From contig NZ_JFHK01000015.1 of assembly GCF_001636545.1 (NCBI RefSeq), forward strand, positions 1 through 64,000: a DNA stretch of 64,000 nt. Reading direction: 5' to 3'. This document shows, piece after piece, positions 10,272 through 18,841 of the stretch. The DNA is from Kosmotoga arenicorallina S304. GTDB taxonomy: Bacteria > Thermotogota > Thermotogae > Petrotogales > Kosmotogaceae. A program made the position numbers and the translations under genes. How positions within the stretch are numbered: the first letter of the stretch is position 1; each line of letters starts with the position of its first letter. The notes beneath the pieces were generated by a model. That model searched no databases and was not told where the DNA came from. It worked only from the letters and a program-made list of their open reading frames with translations.

Positions 10272-11266
10272 AATCTTTTACAAAAGTTCCAAAAACGCTA
10301 AAAAGGCCGCCAGCTATGATATTCAGATAATACGTAAAAAACCGCCAGAGAATCATCACAGCGGCTGTCTTTTCGCCCAGCATGGGAGCGAAGAAAAGCA
10401 GGAAAAACCCTTCAGAGGCACCACTGGCACCGGGAGTAGGAACCATAGAAGAAATCAAGAACAACACAAGCTGTATAGAGACGAGTCTTAAGTAATCCAA
10501 TCTGATCCCGACTGCCAAAGCGACAAAATAAGGGATGGAAATAAAAATCAGCATTTGCAAAAAGGCAAAGAGCATTCCGGCAAAAAACCCCCATATTTTC
10601 AAGAGATTTTTTCATACTGTGATTGAATTTATCGACTTCCAGAAGGAGCCTTGATAAAATAGCTTTTGAGTCTTTTACAAATTTAAGTTTTGCAAGGATA
10701 CCGAAAAATAGCTTTGCAGTACCCAATGCAAATCTCTTGCTTAAAGAGAAAAAAATGAGAAACACCAGGACCCCGGAATTTATCAAAAAACCAAAAATCG
10801 CCAATAAAGCAAGATTGGAAATTTCTTTTGATACGAAGGAATATGCGGAAAACACTCCGATAACCCCAAAAGTGGTAATTACTATCTGATAAACGACAAA
10901 CCTTGAAACCAGCATTGAGGTTGCCTCTCCTGCGCTGTGCTTGTCTTTGGCCATGTAGGCAACCTGAGCAGGCTGACCGCCGGTGTAAAAGGGTGTGATG
11001 GCAGCAAAAAAGCGCCCAATTAGCGTTATTTTGAAAAGGTATGGGAAGCGGACTCTAAGACCCGATTCCAATGAAAAGACAAATATGGTTAATGCTTCAA
11101 AGATCCAGGTAAGAATAGTCATAAGTAGCGCAGCCAATAACCATGTCGGGTTGGCTCTCGTAATATGATCTATAGTTTTCGTAAAATCAGAAAATCCCAA
11201 CACAATCAGGAGAGTAATTATTGAGATCAATGCAGCGATTAAAAAATTCCTGGTATTTTTATTCAT
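10258..11266 (-). pseudogene. UPF0104 / lysylphosphatidylglycerol-synthase-like flippase, frameshifted
   Basis: The gene encodes a polytopic membrane protein of the UPF0104/YbhN (flippase-like, TIGR00374) family, but in two frames. The first part (from ATG 11266) holds the N-terminal ~220 residues, including a GGQPAQVAYMAK stretch typical of the family. The second (ending 10258) holds the C-terminal ~110, including SSMVPTPGASGASEG, also typical. Removing one A from the A6 run (plus-strand T6, 10607-10612), or one T from the T6 in GGGGGTTTTTT (about 10585-10595), restores a ~335-residue protein. It could be a sequencing error, a true mutation or slippage at a homopolymer. The start overlaps the upstream GT4 gene by eight bases. 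Confidence 0.8.
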
Positions 11267-12269
11267 TTGCTCCCCCCATTACATGTGAATAGACTTCTTT
11301 TAGCTTTTTGCCCACGATTCTAAGGTCTCTGTCTTGAGCGACTTTGGCGGCATTTTCACCAAGCTTTATTGCATGCTCTCTATCACTCAGAAGCATATTT
11401 ATCGCTTCACAAAAACCATCAATATCTGAAGCCTTGAGACAGTTCTCGCCTGAAACCATCCAATCCTGATAAACAGGGATATCTCTAATAACAACCGGAC
11501 ATTTCATAGAACAGGCCTCAAGTACTGCAATACCCTCATTTTCCTCATAACTGGGAAAGAAAAAAACATCGGCTGCAGAAAGTGCACCCAGTAGCATTTC
11601 AAAAGATAAGTAGCCAGGGAATAAAAGGTTCTTCGGTGATTTTCGTATGACTTTTTTAACAGAGAAAGGTTGAATGGCAGAGAATTTTGCACCTATCCAT
11701 ATGAAACTGTATTCTGGAAATCTTCTGGCTACTTCCACAAAATCTATGAGTCCCTTTCTTTTAAGAGGCAGTCCCACGTTTACAATCAAAGGACTTTTTA
11801 TTTTGAAAGAATTCTTGAATTCTTTTGCTAAAGTTTCATTTTTTCTGAATAAAGTAGTGTCAACACCATTTGAAACAACAGTTCCCGGGGTATTGATCCC
11901 ATAACTTCGAATGAGGCTTTCGGTGTATTTTGAAGGGAAAATCAGATAATCAGCAGTTGAATATCTTTTAATAAGCTGCCTTTTAAGAAGGGGTGCAATT
12001 TGGTTGCTGAATAAAAAGCTGTTGCGAAAGTCCTCATAAGTTGTATGAGTATGATAAATAACGGGAATCCCTCTCTCTTTCGCATTTTTAAGAACTTTCC
12101 AGGATTTTAAGCCAAGGGTGTTTATATGGACAAGTTCATAACTATCCCGGGGATCAAGTGTAAACGCAACATCAGCCGCTTTGAGAGCCTGCATCTGATG
12201 TTTCAAAGCTACCCCGACTCCCGATCTGCTGAATAGCTTTTTACCTTCTGAAAAAAGCAATACTTTCAC
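11259..12269 (-). CDS. GT4-family glycosyltransferase
   Basis: This 336-residue GT-B enzyme begins at GTG 12269 after an AAGGTG site. It has VIYHTHTTYEDF near residue 90, a SNGVDTTLF loop, and the E-x7-E motif in SYEENEGIAVLEAC. It likely acts on a membrane lipid or polysaccharide acceptor using a nucleotide sugar. It is the first gene of a two-gene unit with the flippase-like gene, which overlaps it by eight bases. The downstream flippase points to export of a glycosylated lipid. Confidence 0.87.
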   Translation of the reverse strand: MKVLLFSEGKKLFSRSGVGVALKHQMQALKAADVAFTLDPRDSYELVHINTLGLKSWKVLKNAKERGIPVIYHTHTTYEDFRNSFLFSNQIAPLLKRQLIKRYSTADYLIFPSKYTESLIRSYGINTPGTVVSNGVDTTLFRKNETLAKEFKNSFKIKSPLIVNVGLPLKRKGLIDFVEVARRFPEYSFIWIGAKFSAIQPFSVKKVIRKSPKNLLFPGYLSFEMLLGALSAADVFFFPSYEENEGIAVLEACSMKCPVVIRDIPVYQDWMVSGENCLKASDIDGFCEAINMLLSDREHAIKLGENAAKVAQDRDLRIVGKKLKEVYSHVMGGANE

Positions 12270-12361
12270 AAGTTCACCTTCCAGCCAAGAAAATGAAGAG
12301 TATATACTGATATTATATAGTGCAAAAGCGAATTTTAAAATGAGTAGGGGATGATCTTCAA

Positions 12362-13432
12362 ATGAAAAGAAAAGCGATATTCCTATGGATAACTGCTGTT
12401 GTGCTGATATTGATCTCTGCTTTGAAGATTACTTTACCTGTACTGAAAGACGAATCTGTTAAGGATGTTATTTATAAAAGCGTTGAAAGCATTGATGCCT
12501 CCACGGCAGAGTTTTCCTTTGTAGTACTCGGAGACAACAAAAACTCCGTATCGACCTACGGCAAAATTATTAATGAGATAAACAAAAAGCCGGATATAAA
12601 ATTTGTTATGAATACCGGTGATCTTGTCTTTGACGGAAGCCTGACAAAGTTTAATTACTTCTTAAAGCAAATTTCGAAATTGAATAAACCTTTTCTTCCA
12701 GTCGTTGGAAATCATGATGTAGCTGATGGTGGTATGAACAATTATGTCGATTTTTTTGGACCTCTGTACTACTCCTTTGATGTTGGGGAAGCTTACTTCA
12801 TAGTCCTTGATGATTCCAATGAAGAGGGAATTGACCTCTGGCAAATGAACTGGTTGAAAAATCAGCTGGAAATTTCCAAAAGGTATAAATACACCTTTGT
12901 GTTCCTTCACGTTCCTCTTTTTGATCCAAGGCTACCTGATGAAAAACAACCGGGGCATTCTTTGAAAGACGTGAACAACGCAGCGGAAATTCTTGAGCTT
13001 CTTAAAAAATACGATGTAACCATGATATTTGCAGGCCATATACACGGTTATTTCAAGGGTAAATGGGATGATGTTCCATACACAATAACCGGAGGAGCTG
13101 GAGCGGAGCTGGTTGGCCTGAGCAAAGAACACTACTTTTATCATTACATAGTCGTTCAGGTGAATGAAAAGGGTGTCAAATATGAGGTAGTCAAAGTGGA
13201 TTCCCCTGATTTCAACATAGTCGATAGGCTGGGTGCTTTTTTATGGCTTTATCTGTATTCCTTCGTGGTGATAAATTACTGGTGGATAGTTTTGAGTATA
13301 GGGCTGATTATTTTCATCTTTTTGCTCAGCAGAGATTTCAAAAAGCAATTAATAGATGTTGGAAATTGGTTGATGAAGAGGAAAACGATCAAATTTATAT
13401 TGAAGTTGTTCACAGGATCCAGTTCCAGGTGA
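12362..13432 (+). CDS. Membrane-anchored calcineurin-like metallophosphoesterase
   Basis: The 356-residue protein has an N-terminal membrane anchor (residues 6-26) and a second hydrophobic segment near 295-320. The metallophosphoesterase core lies between: VVLGDNKNS, NTGDLVFDG, GNHDVAD, HVPLFD and GHIHGYF, giving all the expected metal ligands. The core would face the outside of the membrane. The substrate is unknown; relatives act on nucleotides, lipids or phosphoproteins. It is divergent from the GT4 gene at 12269 and convergent, with no gap, with the radical SAM gene at 13433 (their stop codons form TGATCA). Confidence 0.85.
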   Translation: MKRKAIFLWITAVVLILISALKITLPVLKDESVKDVIYKSVESIDASTAEFSFVVLGDNKNSVSTYGKIINEINKKPDIKFVMNTGDLVFDGSLTKFNYFLKQISKLNKPFLPVVGNHDVADGGMNNYVDFFGPLYYSFDVGEAYFIVLDDSNEEGIDLWQMNWLKNQLEISKRYKYTFVFLHVPLFDPRLPDEKQPGHSLKDVNNAAEILELLKKYDVTMIFAGHIHGYFKGKWDDVPYTITGGAGAELVGLSKEHYFYHYIVVQVNEKGVKYEVVKVDSPDFNIVDRLGAFLWLYLYSFVVINYWWIVLSIGLIIFIFLLSRDFKKQLIDVGNWLMKRKTIKFILKLFTGSSSR

Positions 13433-14986
13433 TCAACTGCTTTTGGTACCGAATTTTTCGGATAGGAAGGGCTTTTCACCCGGGAGTGAAATCCTTTTTT
13501 TTGAAATTTTCTCTGCTATTTTTCTGAAATGAAACCCTGATATCATGAGTGCCACGATAAGAGGTATGTATTTTCGCTTTTTAAAAAAACTCCAAATCAG
13601 TAGTTTCCAGTATTCAAACCTTTCTTTGCCAAACAGGCCAATCACAAAAATGGACCTTAAAAATGCTTTAATCTCCGTGAAGGTAATCCTCTTTGGTTTG
13701 GAAATATCCGGTAGTCTGTATGTTGATAAGAATTTTCTAAGTCGTGCATAGTAATTCCGTGGGGAGTAAAGCCGGTTAACAAGGGCTTTATATCCGGAAA
13801 TGAGAATATTCAAATTCATTTTTGGGATAAAATTCACAGAAACGTCCACGTTGTTCCCTATAGATTCACCAATCAGTCTGCCTTCGGCTTTCATCCTTTC
13901 ATAGAGCTTGCTTCCCCGGGGAGCATTCAGAATACCCACCATGGCTGTAACTATGGAGTTTTTCTGAATGAAGTTGAATTGGCGTTTGAATATAGTTGGG
14001 GTATCGTTGTCAAAGCCGACAATGAAACCTCCCTGTATCTCAAGTCCAGAAGAATGTAATTTCTTGATAGATTTTTCCAGATCATGGGTGATGTTTTGCC
14101 GCTTGTTTGCTTCCTTCAGGCTTTTCATATCTGGAGTCTCCAAACCAATAAAAACTTTGTTAAATCCCGCCTGGACCATTGATGATATCAATTCATCATC
14201 GTCTGAGAGGTCTATCGAAACTTCTGTGTATAGTCTGAAAGGATAATCATGTGCCTTTTGCCAGTTTATTATGGCGGGCAAAACAGTTCTTTTTAGCTCA
14301 GTCCGTTTTCCTATGAAATTATCATCAACGAAAAACACAGCGCCTTTCCAACCAAAATCGTAAAGAGACCGCAGCTCCTTTATAATTTGATTTTCTGTCT
14401 TAGACCTTGGTATACGGCCATTAAGCGCGGCAATTTCGCAGAATTCACAATCATAGGGACAGCCTCTTGAATACTGAATACACATGGAGTGATACCATTT
14501 GAAATTCAGAAGATCCCATCTGGGAACAGGTGCCTTTCTTATGTCAGGAAATCTTCTGGCTATGTAATATCTTTTTAGTGTATTTCTTTTCAAATCATTT
14601 ATGAGTTCAGGCATGATCTCCTCAGCTTCCCCAATGACAATATGGTTCGCATTAGGAAAATGATCAGGTTCCATTGTGAAAAGAGGGCCACCAGCTATAA
14701 CCGGAACGTTTAATTCATTGCAGCGCTTTATAACTTTTTTAGAAGATTCATCCTGCACACTCATTGCACTTATAAATACATAATCATTGCCCCTGATATC
14801 TCCATCTTTTAGCCTTTCACAGTTCATATCGACCAGCTTAACCCCCCAGCTCTGGGGGAAATATGCTGCGATTGTCAACAATCCCAGAGGGGGTAATGAG
14901 GCTCTTTTGGAAACAAACTTCAGAGCATGCTTAAACCCCCAGAAAGTATCAGGGTATTCTGGATATACAAGCAGGATATTTTTCAT
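13433..14986 (-). CDS. B12-binding-type radical SAM enzyme with DUF4070-like C-terminus
   Basis: The 517-residue protein opens with a cobalamin-binding-like Rossmann domain (about 1-140, VYPEYPDTFWGF...LPPLGLLTIAAY). The radical SAM core follows with CX3CX2C at Cys176, Cys180 and Cys183 (CPYDCEFC). A DUF4070-type region with a likely membrane-associated helical end (LLIWSFFKKRKYIPL) closes it. The B12 domain lacks the canonical DxHxxG motif, as in many family members. Relatives methylate or rearrange lipids and natural products, hopanoid methylases among them. The substrate is unknown. ATG 14986 is preceded by AGGAGGAGA. Confidence 0.85.
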   Translation of the reverse strand: MKNILLVYPEYPDTFWGFKHALKFVSKRASLPPLGLLTIAAYFPQSWGVKLVDMNCERLKDGDIRGNDYVFISAMSVQDESSKKVIKRCNELNVPVIAGGPLFTMEPDHFPNANHIVIGEAEEIMPELINDLKRNTLKRYYIARRFPDIRKAPVPRWDLLNFKWYHSMCIQYSRGCPYDCEFCEIAALNGRIPRSKTENQIIKELRSLYDFGWKGAVFFVDDNFIGKRTELKRTVLPAIINWQKAHDYPFRLYTEVSIDLSDDDELISSMVQAGFNKVFIGLETPDMKSLKEANKRQNITHDLEKSIKKLHSSGLEIQGGFIVGFDNDTPTIFKRQFNFIQKNSIVTAMVGILNAPRGSKLYERMKAEGRLIGESIGNNVDVSVNFIPKMNLNILISGYKALVNRLYSPRNYYARLRKFLSTYRLPDISKPKRITFTEIKAFLRSIFVIGLFGKERFEYWKLLIWSFFKKRKYIPLIVALMISGFHFRKIAEKISKKRISLPGEKPFLSEKFGTKSS

Positions 14987-15267
14987 ATGTATCTCCTCCT
15001 ATTTCCATATTTTAGTGTATCACTCAGCCATGTCTATTTTGAAGCTTTTGATACCACCTAATTATTTTATTTACAGTGCTCAAACCGGACTTCTTAAAAA
15101 CATTTTGAACTTTAAGGGATTACTACGCTGATATTGAAAGTAATAATATTTCGATTTATTTTTTCTGTATGGATAAACATACTTCAATTAGATGAAAGAG
15201 GAGAGTGTTGGCAGAAATTAAATTCAGCTTTAATGTGCAATATAATCGGCATATAGGGGGTGAAAGC

Positions 15268-15810
15268 ATGAAAAAGGCAAAATGGTTAATACCAATGCTT
15301 TTGGTAGTTGTTTTGCTTTCAAGCAGCTGTATTTGGCTTTTTTTAAGCTGTGTGGATTTTGAAGGCCCTGCAGTTGGTACTACTTATCATGTAGGGGATA
15401 CGACCATGCTAAAATTCACGAAATTGGTTTTTGAGGGATTTTACTGGACAGGATCTTCTACACCTTACCTGGGAGGAGAAGCCACAATCCACAACAATCT
15501 AATGGCAGGCCATACAGGAAAGGATCTTAATTTAAACAACATTTCTGTCAAATTCGAGTTCAAAGCAGCTTACTCAAAACTCACTTTGTATTTTGGAGAA
15601 TATGGTGGGAACGTAAATCTAACAATCAATGGAATCCTCAAAAACACAGATGATTTCCTAGATCTTGATGGTTCAACTGTTGGTGGAGTGTTGATCACTG
15701 TTACTATGACTACCGTTGAAAAAGGGCTTCTAACTCTGGAAGGAAATATCCATTCCTTTTCCATTGGAGGGCAGGAACTCTGGATAGATCATGTATGTCC
15801 CGAAAAGTGA
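15268..15810 (+). CDS. Probable secreted or lipoprotein of unknown function
   Basis: This 180-residue protein starts at ATG 15268, preceded by AGGGGGTGAAAGC; an upstream in-frame start at 15205 has no good site. It has a basic N-terminus (MKKAKW), a hydrophobic core LIPMLLVVVLL, then SSSC, a loose lipobox with Cys21, and a further Cys (LSC). The rest is rich in beta-type residues (G, T, V, L) with no family I recognise. The 281 bases upstream hold only divergent leader DNA of the radical SAM gene. A clear terminator follows at 15842. Confidence 0.7.
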   Translation: MKKAKWLIPMLLVVVLLSSSCIWLFLSCVDFEGPAVGTTYHVGDTTMLKFTKLVFEGFYWTGSSTPYLGGEATIHNNLMAGHTGKDLNLNNISVKFEFKAAYSKLTLYFGEYGGNVNLTINGILKNTDDFLDLDGSTVGGVLITVTMTTVEKGLLTLEGNIHSFSIGGQELWIDHVCPEK

Positions 15811-15841
15811 TAAGTTTACTCTGTAAAGTTCTGAAGAGGAA

Positions 15842-15873
15842 AAAGCTCCGCAACATAGCGGAGCTTTTTTTGC
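15842..15873 (+). terminator. Rho-independent terminator after the lipoprotein-like gene
   Basis: An AAAGCTCCGC stem, AACATA loop and GCGGAGCTTT arm are followed by a run of T. It lies about 30 bases past the stop of the 15268-15810 gene. Confidence 0.92.
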
Positions 15874-16019
15874 CTTGTATCTTGGGAAAAACTTTCTTAG
15901 GCGATATTCCTGGAGTCAAGTAAAGGAAAAGCGAGATTGGCATATCATGTACATATAAATGACATGAACCCGGCATACTGATAAGTTATAATTTTACTGT
16001 CCGAAAGGATAATTCGATA

Positions 16020-16036
16020 CTTGCAACTGGTGCAAG
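16020..16036 (+). other. Stem-loop in the csp leader
   Basis: CTTGCA (16020-16025), loop ACTGG and TGCAAG (16031-16036) form a 6-bp stem nine bases before the AGGAGG site of the cold-shock gene. A TATAAT at 15987-15992 would put this in the 5' leader. A role in temperature-dependent access to the ribosome-binding site is a guess. Confidence 0.4.
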
Positions 16037-16054
16037 AGATTTTCAGGAGGAAAC

Positions 16055-16252
16055 ATGAAAGGTACAGTAAAATGGTTCAATGCACAGAAAGGCTACGGAT
16101 TCATAACAAGAGACGAGGGTGAAGATGTTTTTGTTCATTTTTCAGGTATAGCCATGGACGGTTTCAGAACACTTGAGGAAGGCCAGAGAGTGGAATTTGA
16201 TATCGAAAATGGTCAAAAGGGTGCACAGGCTGTAAACGTAAAAGCAATCTAA
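16055..16252 (+). CDS. csp: Cold-shock-domain RNA chaperone
   Basis: This 65-residue single cold-shock domain has RNP1 KGYGFI (residues 12-17) and RNP2 VFVHF (25-29). It binds single-stranded RNA and DNA and prevents unwanted secondary structure at low temperature. The length and both motifs are canonical. A TCAGGAGGAAAC site precedes ATG 16055. It is a single-gene unit with its own terminator at 16272-16302. Confidence 0.96.
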   Translation: MKGTVKWFNAQKGYGFITRDEGEDVFVHFSGIAMDGFRTLEEGQRVEFDIENGQKGAQAVNVKAI

Positions 16253-16271
16253 CACATCAAATAAACCTGAA

Positions 16272-16302
16272 AAAGACCTGCCGGAAGGCAGGTCTTTTTT
16301 TG
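16272..16302 (+). terminator. Rho-independent terminator after csp
   Basis: AAAGACCTGCC, loop GGAA and GGCAGGTCTTT are followed by a T run. It ends just before the -35 box of the arsR promoter. Confidence 0.95.
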
Positions 16303-16305
16303 TCC

Positions 16306-16335
16306 TTGACATAGCTGAATTTTGAGTTATATAAT
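16306..16335 (+). promoter_or_regulatory. Sigma-70-type promoter of the arsR-P-ATPase operon
   Basis: A perfect TTGACA (16306-16311) and a perfect TATAAT (16330-16335) are separated by 18 bases. The -10 box lies at the left edge of the 36-bp palindrome, so a bound repressor would exclude RNA polymerase. Confidence 0.85.
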
Positions 16336-16366
16336 AACAATTAGACAATTGTCTAATTGTTATTAT
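16331..16366. promoter_or_regulatory. 36-bp perfect palindromic operator (ArsR/SmtB type)
   Basis: Every base from 16331 to 16366 pairs with its mirror partner around the centre AATT (16348/16349). Each half contains AACAATTAGACAA. The site overlaps the -10 box and the expected start point, and lies 17 bases before the ArsR-family start codon. ArsR/SmtB proteins bind such imperfect or perfect 12-2-12 palindromes as dimers. A double-length site could hold two dimers. Confidence 0.82.
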
Positions 16367-16382
16367 TTTAGGAGGTGTATTG

Positions 16383-16736
16383 ATGGATAAAAAGGATCAT
16401 TGCCAGGTGCACGAAGTGCATATTGATACTAAGGAATTCAAAAATAAGGCTGATGAAGTTTCAGGCCTTTCTGAGTTATTCAAGGTTTTGGCTGATGAAA
16501 CCAGGACAAAAATAATTTATCTGCTTTCTCTAAGAGAACTCTGCACCTGTGATCTTTCAGAGATACTTGGAATAACGCTCCCATCTGTTTCACATCATTT
16601 GCGGCTTTTGAAGGCCTTCAGAATAGTGAAGTATAGAAGAGAGGGGAAAACCGTTTTCTATTCTTTGTCCGATAAGCATGTACTGGATCTGATAAATGTG
16701 GCCAAAGAGCATTTTGAAGAATTCCTGGAAGGATGA
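16383..16736 (+). CDS. ArsR/SmtB-family metal-sensing repressor with two metal sites
   Basis: This 117-residue winged-helix repressor (start ATG 16383 after AGGAGGTG; TTG 16380 is possible) keeps both classic sites. The alpha3N site has Cys7 and the ELCTCD pair Cys54/Cys56. The alpha5 site has Asp97, His99, His110 and Glu113 in the exact D-x-H-x10-H-x2-E spacing of SmtB/CzrA. Loss of DNA binding on Zn, Cd or Pb would open the promoter. Recognition helix SVSHHLRLLK follows. The stop overlaps the ATPase start as ATGA, so the two are co-translated. Confidence 0.93.
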   Translation: MDKKDHCQVHEVHIDTKEFKNKADEVSGLSELFKVLADETRTKIIYLLSLRELCTCDLSEILGITLPSVSHHLRLLKAFRIVKYRREGKTVFYSLSDKHVLDLINVAKEHFEEFLEG

Positions 16737-18823
16737 TAGTGGTGAAGCAAAAGTACAGAATTAAAAATCTTGATTGCGCCAGTTGCGCCGCTCAAATCGA
16801 AGAAACCGCAAAAGAGCGTGGGATAGATGTAACGCTGAACTTTGCAACTCAAACTTTAGTTGTTGATGAGGAAAAGATGCCCGAACTACAGAAAATAGCA
16901 AAACGAATAGAGCCAGAAGCTGTTTTTGAAAATGAAACTGATAATGCTGAAGAAGAAAGTGATTTAAAAAAGCAAATAATCGCGCTTGTAACTTCAGGTA
17001 TCGTATTTGCAGTAGCGTTGATAGATAGATATATTATTCCTTTCATGCCCCTTCAAGCGAATATTGCCCTCTTTCTCACGTCATATCTTATAAGTGGATG
17101 GCCAGTACTGGTCTCGGCAATTAAGAACATACTGCGCGGGAATCTCTTTGGAGAGAATTTTCTCATGTCAGTTGCAACATTAGGAGCAATTGCCATTGGA
17201 GAATTTCCTGAAGCGGTGGCAGTTATGATCTTCTATTCGATCGGTGAACTCTTTGAAGATATTGCCGTTGGAAAATCCAGGCGCTCTATAAAGTCACTGC
17301 TCGCTTTGAAGGTCAATTATACTAATCTCCTGTCAAATGGGAAGGTTAAGAAAGTTCCCCCTGAAAATGTCAAACCCGGACAAATAATACTGATCAACCC
17401 CGGCGAAAGAGTACCACTTGACGGAGCTATTTTGGAAGGGGAATCATTTCTTGACACCTCGGCCTTGACTGGTGAAAGCGTCCCGAGAAAAGTGAAAAAG
17501 GGGGATACGATTCTTTCTGGAATGATAAATACTTCAGGATTGCTGAAAGTTGAAGTACAAAAATCTTTTGAAAACTCTTATATTTCAAAGATCCTGGAAC
17601 TGGTTGAAAATGCAGCTTCCAAAAAGGCTCCGACAGAGAAGTTCATTACAAAATTTTCAAAGTACTATACACCCTTTGTTGTATTCGGTGCCATGGCTAT
17701 TGCCTTCTTACCGCCTTTACTTATGCCGGGTACAAGCATGACTCTTTGGGTACAACGTGCGCTAGTATTATTGGTAATTTCATGTCCATGTGCCCTTGTT
17801 ATATCCATTCCATTGGGGTATTTCGGTGGCCTGGGAAGAGCTTCGAAAAATGGAGTGCTTATCAAAGGGGGGAATTATCTCGATGCACTGAGAAACGTGG
17901 ATACAGTTGTTTTTGACAAAACAGGGACTCTTACAGAAGGCGTTTTCGAAGTAGCCAGAGTTAAAGCCTTCAATGGCTATTCTGAGAAGGAAATCATGGA
18001 ATTCGCGGCTATGGCAGAAGCATATTCAAATCATCCAGTTGCCCGATCAATATGTGACTACGACAAAAGTTTTATTGAAAACCCCAATCAGGTGAGAAAT
18101 TATAAGGAAATACCAGGGCAGGGTGTAATCGCTGAGGTTTCAGGAAAGAAAGTATATGTGGGCAACAAAAAACTGCTTGAATCATATGATATTGACCCGA
18201 TAGATGAAGAAAATGGTGGTACGCTCGTATATGTTGCCATAGATGGCAAATATGCTGGCAGTATAATAATTTCCGACCGAATAAAGGCAGATGCAAAAGG
18301 AGCCATAGGGGAATTGAGAAAGTATGGTGTCAGGAAAATTGCGATGCTGACTGGCGATAGTCAGATCGTTGCTGAAAAGGTTGCTTCTGAACTCGGTATC
18401 GATGAATATTATTCCGAACTTTTGCCGGTGGACAAAGTTTCCATTTTAGAACGTTTGAAGAATGAAAGCAAAGGAAAAATCGTCTTTGTAGGAGATGGGA
18501 TAAACGACTCACCTGTCCTCGCAAGGGCAGATATTGGAGTAGCTATGGGTGGGCTTGGCTCTGACGCTGCTATTGAAACAGCTGATGTTGTTATTATGGA
18601 TGACAAGCCTTCAAAGCTCTCGCAGGCTATGAAAATAGCCACTATCACTCACAATATTGTATTGCAGAACATACTCTTTGCCCTTGGCACAAAAGGTCTA
18701 TTCATAGCATTGGGATCTGTTGGACAGGCGACCATGTGGGAAGCGGTATTTGCAGATGTAGGAGTGGCCCTTCTGGCTGTACTGAATGCCACGAGAATAT
18801 TAAAGGCATCTAAGGATAGATGA
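16733..18823 (+). CDS. zntA: Zn/Cd/Pb-exporting P1B-type ATPase
   Basis: The 696-residue P-type ATPase has one N-terminal metal-binding domain (CASC, Cys15/Cys18) and a TGES actuator motif. The membrane CPC is at 351-353 (SCPCALV, P1B-type), the phosphorylated Asp395 lies in DKTGT, and HPVA and GDGINDSP follow. It pumps heavy-metal cations out of the cytoplasm. CPC with a single CxxC, paired with a CadC/SmtB-like repressor, favours Zn/Cd/Pb over copper. It is co-transcribed with the repressor from the palindromic promoter. Confidence 0.93.
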   Translation: MIVVKQKYRIKNLDCASCAAQIEETAKERGIDVTLNFATQTLVVDEEKMPELQKIAKRIEPEAVFENETDNAEEESDLKKQIIALVTSGIVFAVALIDRYIIPFMPLQANIALFLTSYLISGWPVLVSAIKNILRGNLFGENFLMSVATLGAIAIGEFPEAVAVMIFYSIGELFEDIAVGKSRRSIKSLLALKVNYTNLLSNGKVKKVPPENVKPGQIILINPGERVPLDGAILEGESFLDTSALTGESVPRKVKKGDTILSGMINTSGLLKVEVQKSFENSYISKILELVENAASKKAPTEKFITKFSKYYTPFVVFGAMAIAFLPPLLMPGTSMTLWVQRALVLLVISCPCALVISIPLGYFGGLGRASKNGVLIKGGNYLDALRNVDTVVFDKTGTLTEGVFEVARVKAFNGYSEKEIMEFAAMAEAYSNHPVARSICDYDKSFIENPNQVRNYKEIPGQGVIAEVSGKKVYVGNKKLLESYDIDPIDEENGGTLVYVAIDGKYAGSIIISDRIKADAKGAIGELRKYGVRKIAMLTGDSQIVAEKVASELGIDEYYSELLPVDKVSILERLKNESKGKIVFVGDGINDSPVLARADIGVAMGGLGSDAAIETADVVIMDDKPSKLSQAMKIATITHNIVLQNILFALGTKGLFIALGSVGQATMWEAVFADVGVALLAVLNATRILKASKDR

Positions 18824-18841
18824 GTGATACGGTTCACTCAT
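18820..18841. terminator. Hairpin spanning both convergent stop codons
   Basis: ATGAGTGA (18820-18827), loop TACGGT and TCACTCAT (18834-18841) form a perfect 8-bp stem. It contains the stop codon of the ATPase and that of the ferredoxin gene. A short T-rich stretch follows on the plus strand. It may act as a shared terminator; the T run is weak. Confidence 0.45.

Noticed and set aside
14987-15267. A gene or RNA in the 281-base gap
   Set aside because: Only the radical SAM ribosome-binding site and AT-rich leader DNA were seen; short frames have no supporting site.
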